64,000 bases of DNA from Tritrichomonas musculus (Eukaryota; Parabasalia; Tritrichomonadida; Tritrichomonadidae): assembly GCA_039105265.1 (NCBI GenBank), contig JAPFFF010000053.1, forward strand, positions 124,001 to 188,000. Direction: 5' to 3'. Below are positions 38,138 through 47,375 of this stretch, in pieces. The notes under the pieces are model-generated. The model saw only the letters and a program-made list of their open reading frames with translations, had not been told where the DNA came from and did no database searches. A program made the translations under genes and the position numbers. Position 1 is the stretch's first letter. Each line of letters starts with the position of its first letter.

Positions 38138-38615
38138 TAGACTTGTTATTCTCCGATTCTCGAGATCGATAATTGATTGACTTTTTGATATCGATACAAA
38201 AATATACACAGATTCTCGAGATCGATTTCAGAGATCGAGAATGTTTTTTCTCAGCTTTTGATATCAGAATTTTCAATTAAACTTTTTGATAAATATATGA
38301 TCGTTTTTTTTCTCAAATATTTTATAAAAAAAGAATGTATTTTTTGATTTTAATCTTAAAATAAACATCAATACATTATATTATATATTTTTGAATATTA
38401 TAAAATCACAAATACCAATTATAAAAGAAGATAAATCTGTTTGAGATCTCGAGATCTCGGTAATTGATATCAAGTTTACAATTATTTTCATATCACATTT
38501 CATATCTGATATCTTAATAATCGATAATCTCGATATCAGATTTGTAAACTGATAATCGAGTATCAGATGCAAAAAAGTGACGTTTTTGATATCGATTCTC
38601 AAAATAACAAGTCTA
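38138..38615. mobile_element. MITE, 478 bp, hAT-like
   Basis: The inverted ends start TAGACTTGTTATTCT and end AATAACAAGTCTA. They are flanked by an exact 8-bp duplication, TTTGTAAA (38130-38137 and 38616-38623). The interior is packed with GATATCGAT-like and CTCGAGATCG palindromic words. There is no coding sequence. The 8-bp duplication suggests the hAT group. A second family member lies at 39680-40433. Confidence 0.8.
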
Positions 38616-39679
38616 TTTGTAAACTACGGTGACATCACCTATTTTAAAATAGTTTTTGTTGAATTTTGGAAATCTATATAATTCATATGTTATTTCAAAT
38701 TTTCTAACTCTAATACTAACCCATTACACATATTAAAATGCGTCAGAAGAATTTATTGAAAAGTTTTCATGAAATTTATACCAATATTGAAAAATAGGTG
38801 TGGCGATCGGAAGTGAAGTGTCAAAAAATTGAAATAAAACTTAAAAAATCCATAGATCATAAATTCAACCAATTAATTAAATGTTTCATCACATATTGAT
38901 TATATATTTTGAATAAAAAATAAAATTCTATGTGCGGAATTTAAGATATAAAATAAATGATTTTTTCATTCAATTATATGACATGTTATATAAAAAATAT
39001 GATTTGTTTTAAGCTTTATATAAAAAATTTATAAGCCATTCGCATATTAAACCATTTGAATATTTTTAAATAGCTTAAAATTATCAGGAAAAAATATTGA
39101 AACTTACAAAATAATAAATATAATATTATTTTTTATATCATTTCATATAAATCAATCAAGAAATTGGAGAAAGGAATTTATAATGTTCTATAGTATAGGA
39201 ATAAACAATTTTTTTTAATTCATTATGAATAAAATATATAAATTATTTATTTTATAATTCATTCAAAACTGGCAAAAATGAATTGACTTTTGTTTTTACT
39301 CCTTTGTAAAATATTTATTTTATTTTTTTAAGCACAAGTTACTTATATTATATAATTCAAATTATCATTTCTAAGTTGAATGTTCTAAAAATTTTATTTT
39401 AGGGAAGCTACTTTCTTTTTTGGCGTCATATGTTTTTTCTTCAATATTGTTTACTCGAGAATCTTTACATAAGTTGGAAAAATATAATAAAGTTTCATTT
39501 TTCATTAGGAAAAAACGATTATTTTCAATTGAATTTCATATTAATTTATATCTTGGAATTGCTACATAGAATTTTAAAAATAATAATTTTATAAATATTA
39601 TATTACAATTTAATCCCCCAATACAAAATATCAGCCAATTCTATGGATTTTTCATTTTTTCTGACACTTCACTTCCGAT

Positions 39680-40433
39680 TAGGCTTGTTATTCTGATATC
39701 AATTATCAGGTTTGGCACTTTTTTTAACTCAGATAATCGATAATAAAATGCTATCGATTGGAACTTTTAATTGATGAACTCGATTATCAAGTATGAAATG
39801 TGATACAAAAAAAAAAAAAAATGCTTTTGATATCGAATCTTGATTAATCGAAATTAACACCTGAAAAAACCATTAAAAATAGTATTTTAATGGAATAAAA
39901 TAAATATATTCTAACTTATTATGTAAAAGAATCAGATTTTATTAAATTTTATTAAAGTCAAGTTCAAAACCCCCTAACGATAAAAAAAACCCCTAACTTT
40001 TTTAAAATTTGAGAGAAAACTTTTTATAGATCAATAAATATTCATTCATTTTAATATATTTAATAATGTATTCAATATTATTTATGTATTATAATTTAGA
40101 AGCCCTGATTTTAACTTTACAAAAACCCCTAACTTTTTTCCATATTTAAATTTAAATTCAAAAGAAAGTACTTTTTGCCATCAAAAAAGGCTAATTTGAG
40201 AGGGGAAAATGGTCAAAAAAAGTTAGGGGGTTTATTCCTTTTCTTTACAGATATGTGAAGTAATCTGTTAAAAAAGTTTACAAAATTTTAATACGTTAAA
40301 AAATTTTCAATATTGATAATCGATCTTTTATTTTTATTCATTATTGATATCAGAGATAAAATTTTTGATTTGATATTGATATCAGAAAAAGGGATCAATT
40401 ATCGATATCGAAAATCGAGACTTAACAAGCCTA
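39680..40433. mobile_element. MITE, 754 bp, same family as 38138-38615
   Basis: Starts TAGGCTTGTTATTCTGATAT and ends TTAACAAGCCTA. It is flanked by an exact 8-bp duplication, CTTCCGAT (39672-39679 and 40434-40441), which lies inside the right end of the older element. It holds GATATCGAT-type words and a further foldback (39967-40233). It is non-coding. Confidence 0.8.
39967..40233. repeat. Foldback with CCCCTAAC/GTTAGGGG arms
   Basis: AACCCCCTAAC and two AACCCCTAACTTTTTT words on the left face AAAAAAAGTTAGGGGGTTT on the right. It is a small inverted structure within the nested MITE, perhaps another insertion. No clear duplication was found. Confidence 0.5.
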
Positions 40434-40611
40434 CTTCCGATCGCCACACCTATATTGAAAAGTTTTCATTGAGAAATAATTTCTTTCTTGCAGTTAATTA
40501 TTGCTATATTTCCTTTTCTATTTTCATTTATAAATATGAATTGGAATTGTTCGCTCCATATTTGAAAACGGTTGCAAAAAAAAGACAAAGATATTTTTCT
40601 CAAAAGAAAAT

Positions 40612-40775
40612 ATGTTAAATCCAGAAATTGAACTAAGGACGTCAGCTGAAACATGTACCCAAATTGCTAGCTATTTTGATATTGTTGATAATTGTATAGC
40701 CTTGTCTGATACCAACAAGCAATACACAATTAGTCCACAAACATCATATTCTCCATCGCCTCCAATACCTCAAGG
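40612..40775 (+). pseudogene. Major capsid protein N-terminal fragment (another Polinton)
   Basis: About 55 residues (MLNPEIELRTSAETCTQIAS, YFDIVDNCIALSDTNKQYTI) match the start of the capsid proteins at 14471 and 57834. The fragment ends where the left tip of Polinton A begins, so A lies inside or next to an older Polinton. The remaining part is not found on the far side of A. Confidence 0.75.
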
Positions 40776-41040
40776 AGTAGTTATACATAGTGAAGGGGGG
40801 ATAGATAACTAGTATAAGCAAATGAGGCTCTCTGGCTTTGAAAGCTTCCTGAAGAGACGATAATTTGAGGTACTTTGGAGATGTTTTATATTATAGCTCC
40901 CTCGCTTTGAAAAGCTCCCTCGCTATAATAAACCATATCTCCAAACAGCCCCCCAAGCAACCCCCACCCAGCCACCCTACACGGAGAGCCTCATTTGCTT
41001 ATACTAGTTATCTATCCCCCCTTCACTATGTATAACTACT
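40776..41040 (+). repeat. Palindromic tip of Polinton A, left
   Basis: The outer arms of about 54 bases (AGTAGTTATACATAGTGAAG to GCAAATGAGGCTCTC) are perfect inverted copies. The inner arms (TTTGGAGAT...TATTATAG) flank a centre with two direct copies of AGCTCCCTCGCT. It pairs with the right tip 63430-63694. Confidence 0.85.
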
Positions 41041-41395
41041 TAATACCAACCTATCTAGCATACTCCTACAGCAACCCATCTCAAACAAACATCACACACA
41101 TCCACTCAAGCAACCAATCTCAAGCAACCCATCTCAAGCAACCCATCTCATACATCCACTCATGCAATCATCTCATGCAACCTATCTAGTATACTCCTAC
41201 AGCAATCCATCTCAAGCAACCCATCTCATGCAATCATCTCAAGCAACCTATCTAGCATACTCCTACAGCAATCATCTCATGCAACCATCACACACATCCA
41301 CTCATGCAATCATCTCCCAAATCTCATCACATACATCTACTCATGCAACCACTTCATGTACACCCGATATCTACTCAAAAATAAATCTTTAATTG
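41041..41395 (+). repeat. Inner terminal repeat array of Polinton A, left
   Basis: A degenerate array of CATCTCAAGCAACC/CATCTCATGCAACC words with AACCTATCTAGCATACTCCT units and CACACATCCACTCATGCAA segments. The array at the right end is related but differs in copy arrangement. Frames read through it are repeat artefacts. Confidence 0.8.
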
Positions 41396-41404
41396 AATCA
41401 AAGC

Positions 41405-42151
41405 TTAATGATTTGTTGGTGCGTCAATATTAGTTGTCCCTGCAGGTTTAATTTTAATGTTGACAAATAATGGAGACTTTAATATGACAGGTTGGTACAT
41501 GAAATCTACTAGCCTCATTTCGATGTGTTTTAGTGAATCGGTAAATGTTTTAATTTTGATTGGTTTAGATGAATCGTAATCAATTATAATAGGTGCCTGT
41601 TGTTCTATAACAGTATCAACTGTTGCAATCACAGATGGTGTATATTCATGTTCTCCTATAATACTATGTACAGCTTGACCTTGTAGTGATACGAGATATA
41701 ATCTATTGGCATAATCCAATATTGGCAAATCAGGTACAACTGTCTCGTTGTTAGCAGGTATAACAACTTCATTCTTTACACTATATAATCCTGTTATCAG
41801 TTTAGCTCTATGAGAACCTCTAATGAACGATACTTTATGCTGACTCGATAAACTCATTGTCCTACCATCAATATTTTTGAACACAATTATGTTTTGACAA
41901 CTATTCAAGTATTTAACCAATCCAAGCATTGAGTAATAATATGTGTCTTTAAATTCTATCATCAGCGAACGTTCATTATTTCCGTCCTCATATGAAAACA
42001 TCAAATAGTCATCCTTAGTTACTATCAATATATTCCCCTTTGTATTGATTGATGAAACATAATACTTCACGTAATCACATTTCCAAGGTATGTCTACATT
42101 TAGTTTCACCAGACTATAATCTGTTGCATTACTATTAACTGAACACAACAT
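41405..42151 (-). CDS. Putative minor structural protein of Polinton A, 248 aa
   Basis: Relative of 19079-19816. The start at 42151 (MLCSVNSNATDYSLVKLNVD) is chosen because the element C relative begins at the same point; a longer upstream frame would overlap the fibre gene. Conserved parts are IPWKCDYVKYYVSSINT, EYTPSVIATVD and the end LVDFMYQPVILKSPLFVNIK. It is beta-rich with no signal peptide. It is divergent from the fibre-like gene, leaving 16 bases between starts, and lies nearest the left terminal repeat. Confidence 0.65.
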   Translation of the reverse strand: MLCSVNSNATDYSLVKLNVDIPWKCDYVKYYVSSINTKGNILIVTKDDYLMFSYEDGNNERSLMIEFKDTYYYSMLGLVKYLNSCQNIIVFKNIDGRTMSLSSQHKVSFIRGSHRAKLITGLYSVKNEVVIPANNETVVPDLPILDYANRLYLVSLQGQAVHSIIGEHEYTPSVIATVDTVIEQQAPIIIDYDSSKPIKIKTFTDSLKHIEMRLVDFMYQPVILKSPLFVNIKIKPAGTTNIDAPTNH

Positions 42152-42167
42152 TTTACTATCTGTTAAA
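42152..42167. promoter_or_regulatory. 16-bp divergent start region, Polinton A
   Basis: Sixteen bases separate the start codons of the structural gene (minus) and the fibre-like gene (plus), as in element C. Each promoter must overlap the opposite reading frame. Confidence 0.5.
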
Positions 42168-45100
42168 ATGTCTATTGTACCATATGCTTTTCGTTGTAAT
42201 GAAGCAACCAAGTTAAAGGATAAAGGTTTGTCGATAGAAGTAGCTGAAGATGATGAAGGTAACGAACAATTCAGTTTCACACGAGAGGATGGTGAACCAG
42301 TCGCATTCAATAATATATATAGCAAAGCTGAAGTTGACCAAATGGCATTAGGAAAGGACTTCAAAATTGATTCATTTAAAGATCTAACTATTACTGGTGG
42401 GCAAAGCTTACCTGTCTTCGCTGATGGTGCTACAAATACACAATATTGTACCACTTATAATAAACTGATGGAATTATTGAGAACCAATTTTAATAATCTA
42501 ACCAAATATATACATGACCTAAATATAGATGGGGTCGATTTGAGTGATTTGGCGAACACAGATATATCATTGAGTCAAATGAATTATATCGATAACAACA
42601 ACATAATTCAACCACACAATCCGTCAAGTATAAATGATGTCATCAAAACATACAACTCATCCAATACTTCGATTCAATCATTATTATCTAACATGAATGG
42701 GTTTGTGAAGAAATCCGGATTTGAGAATACAGATATATATCCTAATGGTCAACTGAATTTATTTGGCTCCTCATTATCAAATAATCTCAATGCAACAAAT
42801 AATATCAAAACATATGCCAATCTATTCACCAGTCTCAATACCAATAATGCAAACCTATTACAAATATTGAATGGTCTTCAAAATGATATATCAACTGCTT
42901 CCAATAGTGATATAACAAATCTCTTGAATACACTTGAGAATATGGAGTACCTCGTTGTCCTAAAAATAAATGATAGATATGAGATACGCAAAGTGAAGTG
43001 TCAAAAAGCTCCATCAGGTGATGACCTCCCAGTCGAGCCAACCAAATATGATGTCATCGTGAACCCAGATGATAATAAGGAGTATGATATCGAAGATGTG
43101 GATACACTGATTGAAAACAAGTCACCTATCAGTCACGATAACATGGATAAAGTTATCAATGTAGTGGTCAAGACATCAAGTTTTATGCTACTTCTATTGA
43201 AAAGTACATTCTCTATAACTGGTAAGCTATTATCATACACACTCTCAGGGGTATCATCTATGAGTAAGGTAACATACAATACAGCCGCATCGTTGATGGA
43301 ATCATTATATTTTAATTCAGGATACATCTGGCATTATACAGTAGATACATCTGGTAAACTGGTTCGCTACCTAATCACATTTAAGGATAGGGTTGTTGAT
43401 GCACTACCAACAATTGATTCATCTACAGTACATAAAGTATTTGATAACTTTGGTAGTTTCATTAAATGGCTCCAAGAACCTGATAATTTTCTAATATGTG
43501 CAGGCACGTTTCAATTGACATTATTACTGATTATATATGGAATCAAAATAATATTCAATGAGGAGAAGACCTATAAGAAGCTTAGTCCCATGGAGCATAA
43601 ATTGAAATTTGAAGAGATGAAGAGAGAGCATGCAGCTATAGCAGCTCGCCTCAAGAAGAAAGCTAAACCAACACCCCTTAGTGATGAGATTGATATACTA
43701 ACGGATGATAACCCATTATTGGATGTAGCATCAGTATTTGTTGATACGATTGATTTGGTGAATAATTTATGTGAGGCTCATAATTATGTCATGGATAGAT
43801 TGGATGAGATACCCGCAGGCGATTCAAATTTTGCCAGTGAGGCAGGTATCGATGAATTCATAATTACAAACAAGGATGTATCTTCATTAACAAATACCAT
43901 TAATAATATCGAATGTAACCTATTAGTTATTAATGTTCCTGATGAACAAAAACAAGCCTTCCTCAGCTACAATAGACCAATTTTCAAAATTGTGTTACGA
44001 AAGAATGTTATATATGATAGCAAAGGCAGATATATTAAAGAGTTCTATATTGTATCCAAAAATAATAAGATACTGTGTCCAGTAATCAAATTTGATTCGT
44101 ATCAAAATTTCTGTATTATCAATGATAGTTCTTTAATCGCAACAAGATCCATTGGACCTGCTGACCAAAATGACCTCGATGGTAAGTTTTATATAGCATT
44201 TGATAAAAAGTTACCATTTCATCCATATAAGCTATTCCTCAATGGAGAGTTATCAATTATGAATGAATACACACCAACTCTATTGAAAACGGATAAGCCT
44301 ATTAAATGTAAAACCATAATTGCTGATAATGCGTTGAAGCTTCATAAAAGTGATGTCCACTACTTCTATAAGCCATCCATTATTCAGGATTACATTATAC
44401 AGGATGAGGATTACTACAAAATTATATTTGAGGTGCCTGATGATTATACTATACCAGACCAACTCGAATTCAAGTTTACAGAACATTGTTTTGGTAACCA
44501 TTGGTCATTGAAATGGTGTGCTGATGAGACCCATTCCAATAAAGGCTATTGGACAGGTAATAATATCCAAGGTAGACTCAATTCTAAAGTTATCACCAAA
44601 TGGAATCTTCGACCCAGTAAGAAAACTAACGATTGCTACGGTTGCTGGATAACTATTAAGCAAACAGATTTGCACGAGTCGATAATTACAAATGAAGGGA
44701 ATGGTTTGATGCATTCGCTATTGAAAAACTATAAACATGTATTCAAAATTCAAATGAATGATGGTACTATTAGAGATGGTAGTGAATGGAATATGACATA
44801 TGCTTACGAGAACCATTTAACAGATGGTCTATCGAACTCGTTACATCCAGGGTATTATGGTACCATCATTTTATATTTATCAATGGATAACACCGAGGGA
44901 ATTCGAACCGACCTGATTGATAAGATATATTTGGATATATATTTGGGGGATTCGATTACTGGCACTAGGTTATCATTCAAACCAGATGGGTTCCATGCTC
45001 AAAAGAATGGCAAGGTATATGTTGATGTCATCCCAATCCTAGATACGATTGAGAAGATTAGCTATGAATATTCTACTACTAAAATTAATACAGATACCAA

Positions 45101-47327
45101 AAATATTGAACTATATTTGAAGAAAGATTTCACTGACCCCATTGATGAAGTGAATTGGGACCCGTCAACTAACGCATTCAAATATATAATCGACCAACAA
45201 TATTATGAAGTACTCCCGAGACCAGATGCCGCGACAACCTTATATACTGATTACAATATAACATCATCTAAGGTCATTACGGCTGATAATATTACTACCA
45301 TGAGGAGTGATTTGAATGTACTCACTAACAACTTTGATGTAGTTAGTTATGATGTTAAAGATTTGACCAGTAGAGTGGATACATTAAATGCAGAAATGGG
45401 TGAGACTAAAAGAATTACTCAACACTTGCAAGATGATATCGACCAGGTTCGAATCGTATCAAATGTAGCCCTGGCATTTGGAGTCATCGGCACGGCTGGT
45501 AGCATAGCCAATGTTGGATTGACGTTGTTTCGAACAGGGTTCACAATCACTAAAGCTGGTATAGATTCAACCATTGAAGGTATATCCCAAGGTGAGCAAG
45601 CTTTATATCATCTAGGTGATGGAAGCAACCTACCTCCATTAAAAATAGCAAGGTCAACTACAACTGATTTAACTCCAATCATAAATTGGTGCGATGCAGA
45701 TAAAGTTGCTGTCGAATATACTGATGATGTTAACAACCCCTCAACAACCATTACAACCTATAGAGATGCTATCGATTTATGCAACCACTTCAGGGAGTCA
45801 TTGAAACCAGCATTTAGACTATTAGCTGAAAAAATAAATGAGGTTGAATTTAATACAACCCTACTTGATGATATCTATATTTCCAAAAATAATTTAGTTA
45901 GAGATGACACTATTGATATTGTTGGTAAGCTAGTCAATAAGGATGTTCATCTTGAAGCTGAAGATGTGATTACAAATGGAACTATCAAAGTTAGGCTGAT
46001 GTTAATGTTTATTAGCGAATTCAATGATATAGACTATGAGGAATATATTGTTACAATTACTATAGACAATGGTAGTGTTAGTCAATATGAAGGTTGCGAT
46101 TACTTCCCAACATGCACTCTCAATGATAAGACTATAATCATACCTAATCCCCAAAATGTTAAAGTCAATACTATTACTATCAAGGAGAATACTTGTGTTA
46201 GGAGGATGTCATTTACACCAAATGATTTAGCCTATACCTGTGACATAAATGCTCTTCATAATAAAATTGATGCTATCCATGAACAGACCAAATCTAATGA
46301 TGCTTCACTAGCTACAATCATAAACGAGTACCCCACGGTTGATGAGGTCAATGATGTCTTGAAGGAGTATGCATTAAAGAAAGATATACCTGAACCTGTT
46401 GATTTAACCAATTATGCTATGAAAAGCATTATTCCAGAAATTATTGAGGGGCAAACAACTATTCAATTCAAAATCGTCAATAATACAATTCCTGATTTGG
46501 ATTACGACACATATCATGAACTGATTGAGCAATATGGGTTGGATATTGTCTCATCAAACAATTTCTATACGGCTCATTATGTTCACATAGATTATTCGTA
46601 CAATGACGATGATGACGAACAACCCTCTCAGATAATTCGTATCGAAGGAAGTAGTTCTGGTCTTTGGATACTGTATAGCTCCCATGAATTAATCAATCCA
46701 GGAAGTGGTGAAACACCGGAAATTTTATCATGTTCAATAACCAAAAATATCGAACCAACAGACAAAAACGCTTATTCGGCTAGATATGTGTCGAACACTT
46801 TTGCTTTGAAAACAGATATCCCAGAACCAGTTGATTTGTCAAATTACGCATTAAAAAGTGATTATGATGAACTGAAGACAAGGATAGAAAATTTGGTAAC
46901 TGAGAACACAAATTTGAAAGCAACCATAGAATCTTTTGAATCAAGATTAGCTGCATTAGCGAATAGATTAACGCGAATTAAGTATACATTCAGCGTACCA
47001 AATAGTACTAGCATTCGTTACCAATTCGAACAACCATTTGATGCATATGAGGCAACCCTCTATTTGACATATCATGAAAACAAAAATAATGTTGCCAGTG
47101 AAAAAGAAATTAAAATTAATATATCATTCAATGTTAAAAATACACCTACGTATGAATACCAATGCGAACCAAATAAGATCTGGTTAAACAATATTGAATT
47201 TCCATTAAATAGTAGCAATTTAATGGTCAATCCAACAGCTAATTTCATATTGATTGGTGGGTCATTCTTTTCATCAAATGGTATCTTAGCTGAAGATAAT
47301 ACCAAGAATGGAATACATTCATTATAA
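42168..47327 (+). CDS. Giant fibre-like protein of Polinton A, 1719 aa
   Basis: The N-terminus (MSIVPYAFRCNEATKLKDKG, FNNIYSKAEVDQMA) is shared with 16897-19062. There is a hydrophobic segment near residues 441-460 (GTFQLTLLLIIYGIKIIF) and another near 1100-1125. Between them and after them are beta-rich regions and coiled coils. The C-terminal quarter has the repeat YALKKDIPEPVDLTNYAMKS / FALKTDIPEPVDLSNYALKS, reminiscent of phage tail-fibre repeats, then a coiled coil and a beta domain. A virion attachment fibre is inferred. It is the longest gene of the element and convergent with the polymerase gene (49-base gap). Confidence 0.65.
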   Translation: MSIVPYAFRCNEATKLKDKGLSIEVAEDDEGNEQFSFTREDGEPVAFNNIYSKAEVDQMALGKDFKIDSFKDLTITGGQSLPVFADGATNTQYCTTYNKLMELLRTNFNNLTKYIHDLNIDGVDLSDLANTDISLSQMNYIDNNNIIQPHNPSSINDVIKTYNSSNTSIQSLLSNMNGFVKKSGFENTDIYPNGQLNLFGSSLSNNLNATNNIKTYANLFTSLNTNNANLLQILNGLQNDISTASNSDITNLLNTLENMEYLVVLKINDRYEIRKVKCQKAPSGDDLPVEPTKYDVIVNPDDNKEYDIEDVDTLIENKSPISHDNMDKVINVVVKTSSFMLLLLKSTFSITGKLLSYTLSGVSSMSKVTYNTAASLMESLYFNSGYIWHYTVDTSGKLVRYLITFKDRVVDALPTIDSSTVHKVFDNFGSFIKWLQEPDNFLICAGTFQLTLLLIIYGIKIIFNEEKTYKKLSPMEHKLKFEEMKREHAAIAARLKKKAKPTPLSDEIDILTDDNPLLDVASVFVDTIDLVNNLCEAHNYVMDRLDEIPAGDSNFASEAGIDEFIITNKDVSSLTNTINNIECNLLVINVPDEQKQAFLSYNRPIFKIVLRKNVIYDSKGRYIKEFYIVSKNNKILCPVIKFDSYQNFCIINDSSLIATRSIGPADQNDLDGKFYIAFDKKLPFHPYKLFLNGELSIMNEYTPTLLKTDKPIKCKTIIADNALKLHKSDVHYFYKPSIIQDYIIQDEDYYKIIFEVPDDYTIPDQLEFKFTEHCFGNHWSLKWCADETHSNKGYWTGNNIQGRLNSKVITKWNLRPSKKTNDCYGCWITIKQTDLHESIITNEGNGLMHSLLKNYKHVFKIQMNDGTIRDGSEWNMTYAYENHLTDGLSNSLHPGYYGTIILYLSMDNTEGIRTDLIDKIYLDIYLGDSITGTRLSFKPDGFHAQKNGKVYVDVIPILDTIEKISYEYSTTKINTDTKNIELYLKKDFTDPIDEVNWDPSTNAFKYIIDQQYYEVLPRPDAATTLYTDYNITSSKVITADNITTMRSDLNVLTNNFDVVSYDVKDLTSRVDTLNAEMGETKRITQHLQDDIDQVRIVSNVALAFGVIGTAGSIANVGLTLFRTGFTITKAGIDSTIEGISQGEQALYHLGDGSNLPPLKIARSTTTDLTPIINWCDADKVAVEYTDDVNNPSTTITTYRDAIDLCNHFRESLKPAFRLLAEKINEVEFNTTLLDDIYISKNNLVRDDTIDIVGKLVNKDVHLEAEDVITNGTIKVRLMLMFISEFNDIDYEEYIVTITIDNGSVSQYEGCDYFPTCTLNDKTIIIPNPQNVKVNTITIKENTCVRRMSFTPNDLAYTCDINALHNKIDAIHEQTKSNDASLATIINEYPTVDEVNDVLKEYALKKDIPEPVDLTNYAMKSIIPEIIEGQTTIQFKIVNNTIPDLDYDTYHELIEQYGLDIVSSNNFYTAHYVHIDYSYNDDDDEQPSQIIRIEGSSSGLWILYSSHELINPGSGETPEILSCSITKNIEPTDKNAYSARYVSNTFALKTDIPEPVDLSNYALKSDYDELKTRIENLVTENTNLKATIESFESRLAALANRLTRIKYTFSVPNSTSIRYQFEQPFDAYEATLYLTYHENKNNVASEKEIKINISFNVKNTPTYEYQCEPNKIWLNNIEFPLNSSNLMVNPTANFILIGGSFFSSNGILAEDNTKNGIHSL

Positions 47328-47375
47328 GGAGGTAGGTACTCAATAAGTTAGTCATCAGCTAGCCAATCAAAAATA

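Larger units (their letters stand above)
38794..40453. mobile_element. hAT-like non-autonomous element, 1.66 kb, holding a nested MITE
   Basis: The left end ATAGGTGTGGCGATCGGAAG continues TGAAGTGTCA. The right end is the complement, but a second element (39680-40433) has inserted within it. The flanks carry the 8-bp duplication ATTGAAAA (38786-38793 and 40454-40461). No transposase is visible; the interior is AT-rich DNA without a gene. The nesting shows this element is older than the MITE inside it. Confidence 0.75.

Noticed and set aside
39967-40233. Telomere-like TTAGGG sequence
   Set aside because: Only isolated GTTAGGGG/CCCCTAAC arms of a foldback; no tandem telomeric array.
40313-40618. 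Frame upstream of the capsid fragment as a gene
   Set aside because: It crosses the right end of two nested transposons and has their composition.
41041-41395. Small frames across the terminal repeat array (also 63107-63430)
   Set aside because: They read His/Ser/Gln repeats from a degenerate minisatellite and are mirrored at both ends; not genes.
41405-42454. Longer N-terminus for the structural protein (start at 42454)
   Set aside because: The extra 101 residues are antisense to the fibre gene start, and the element C relative begins at the later Met.
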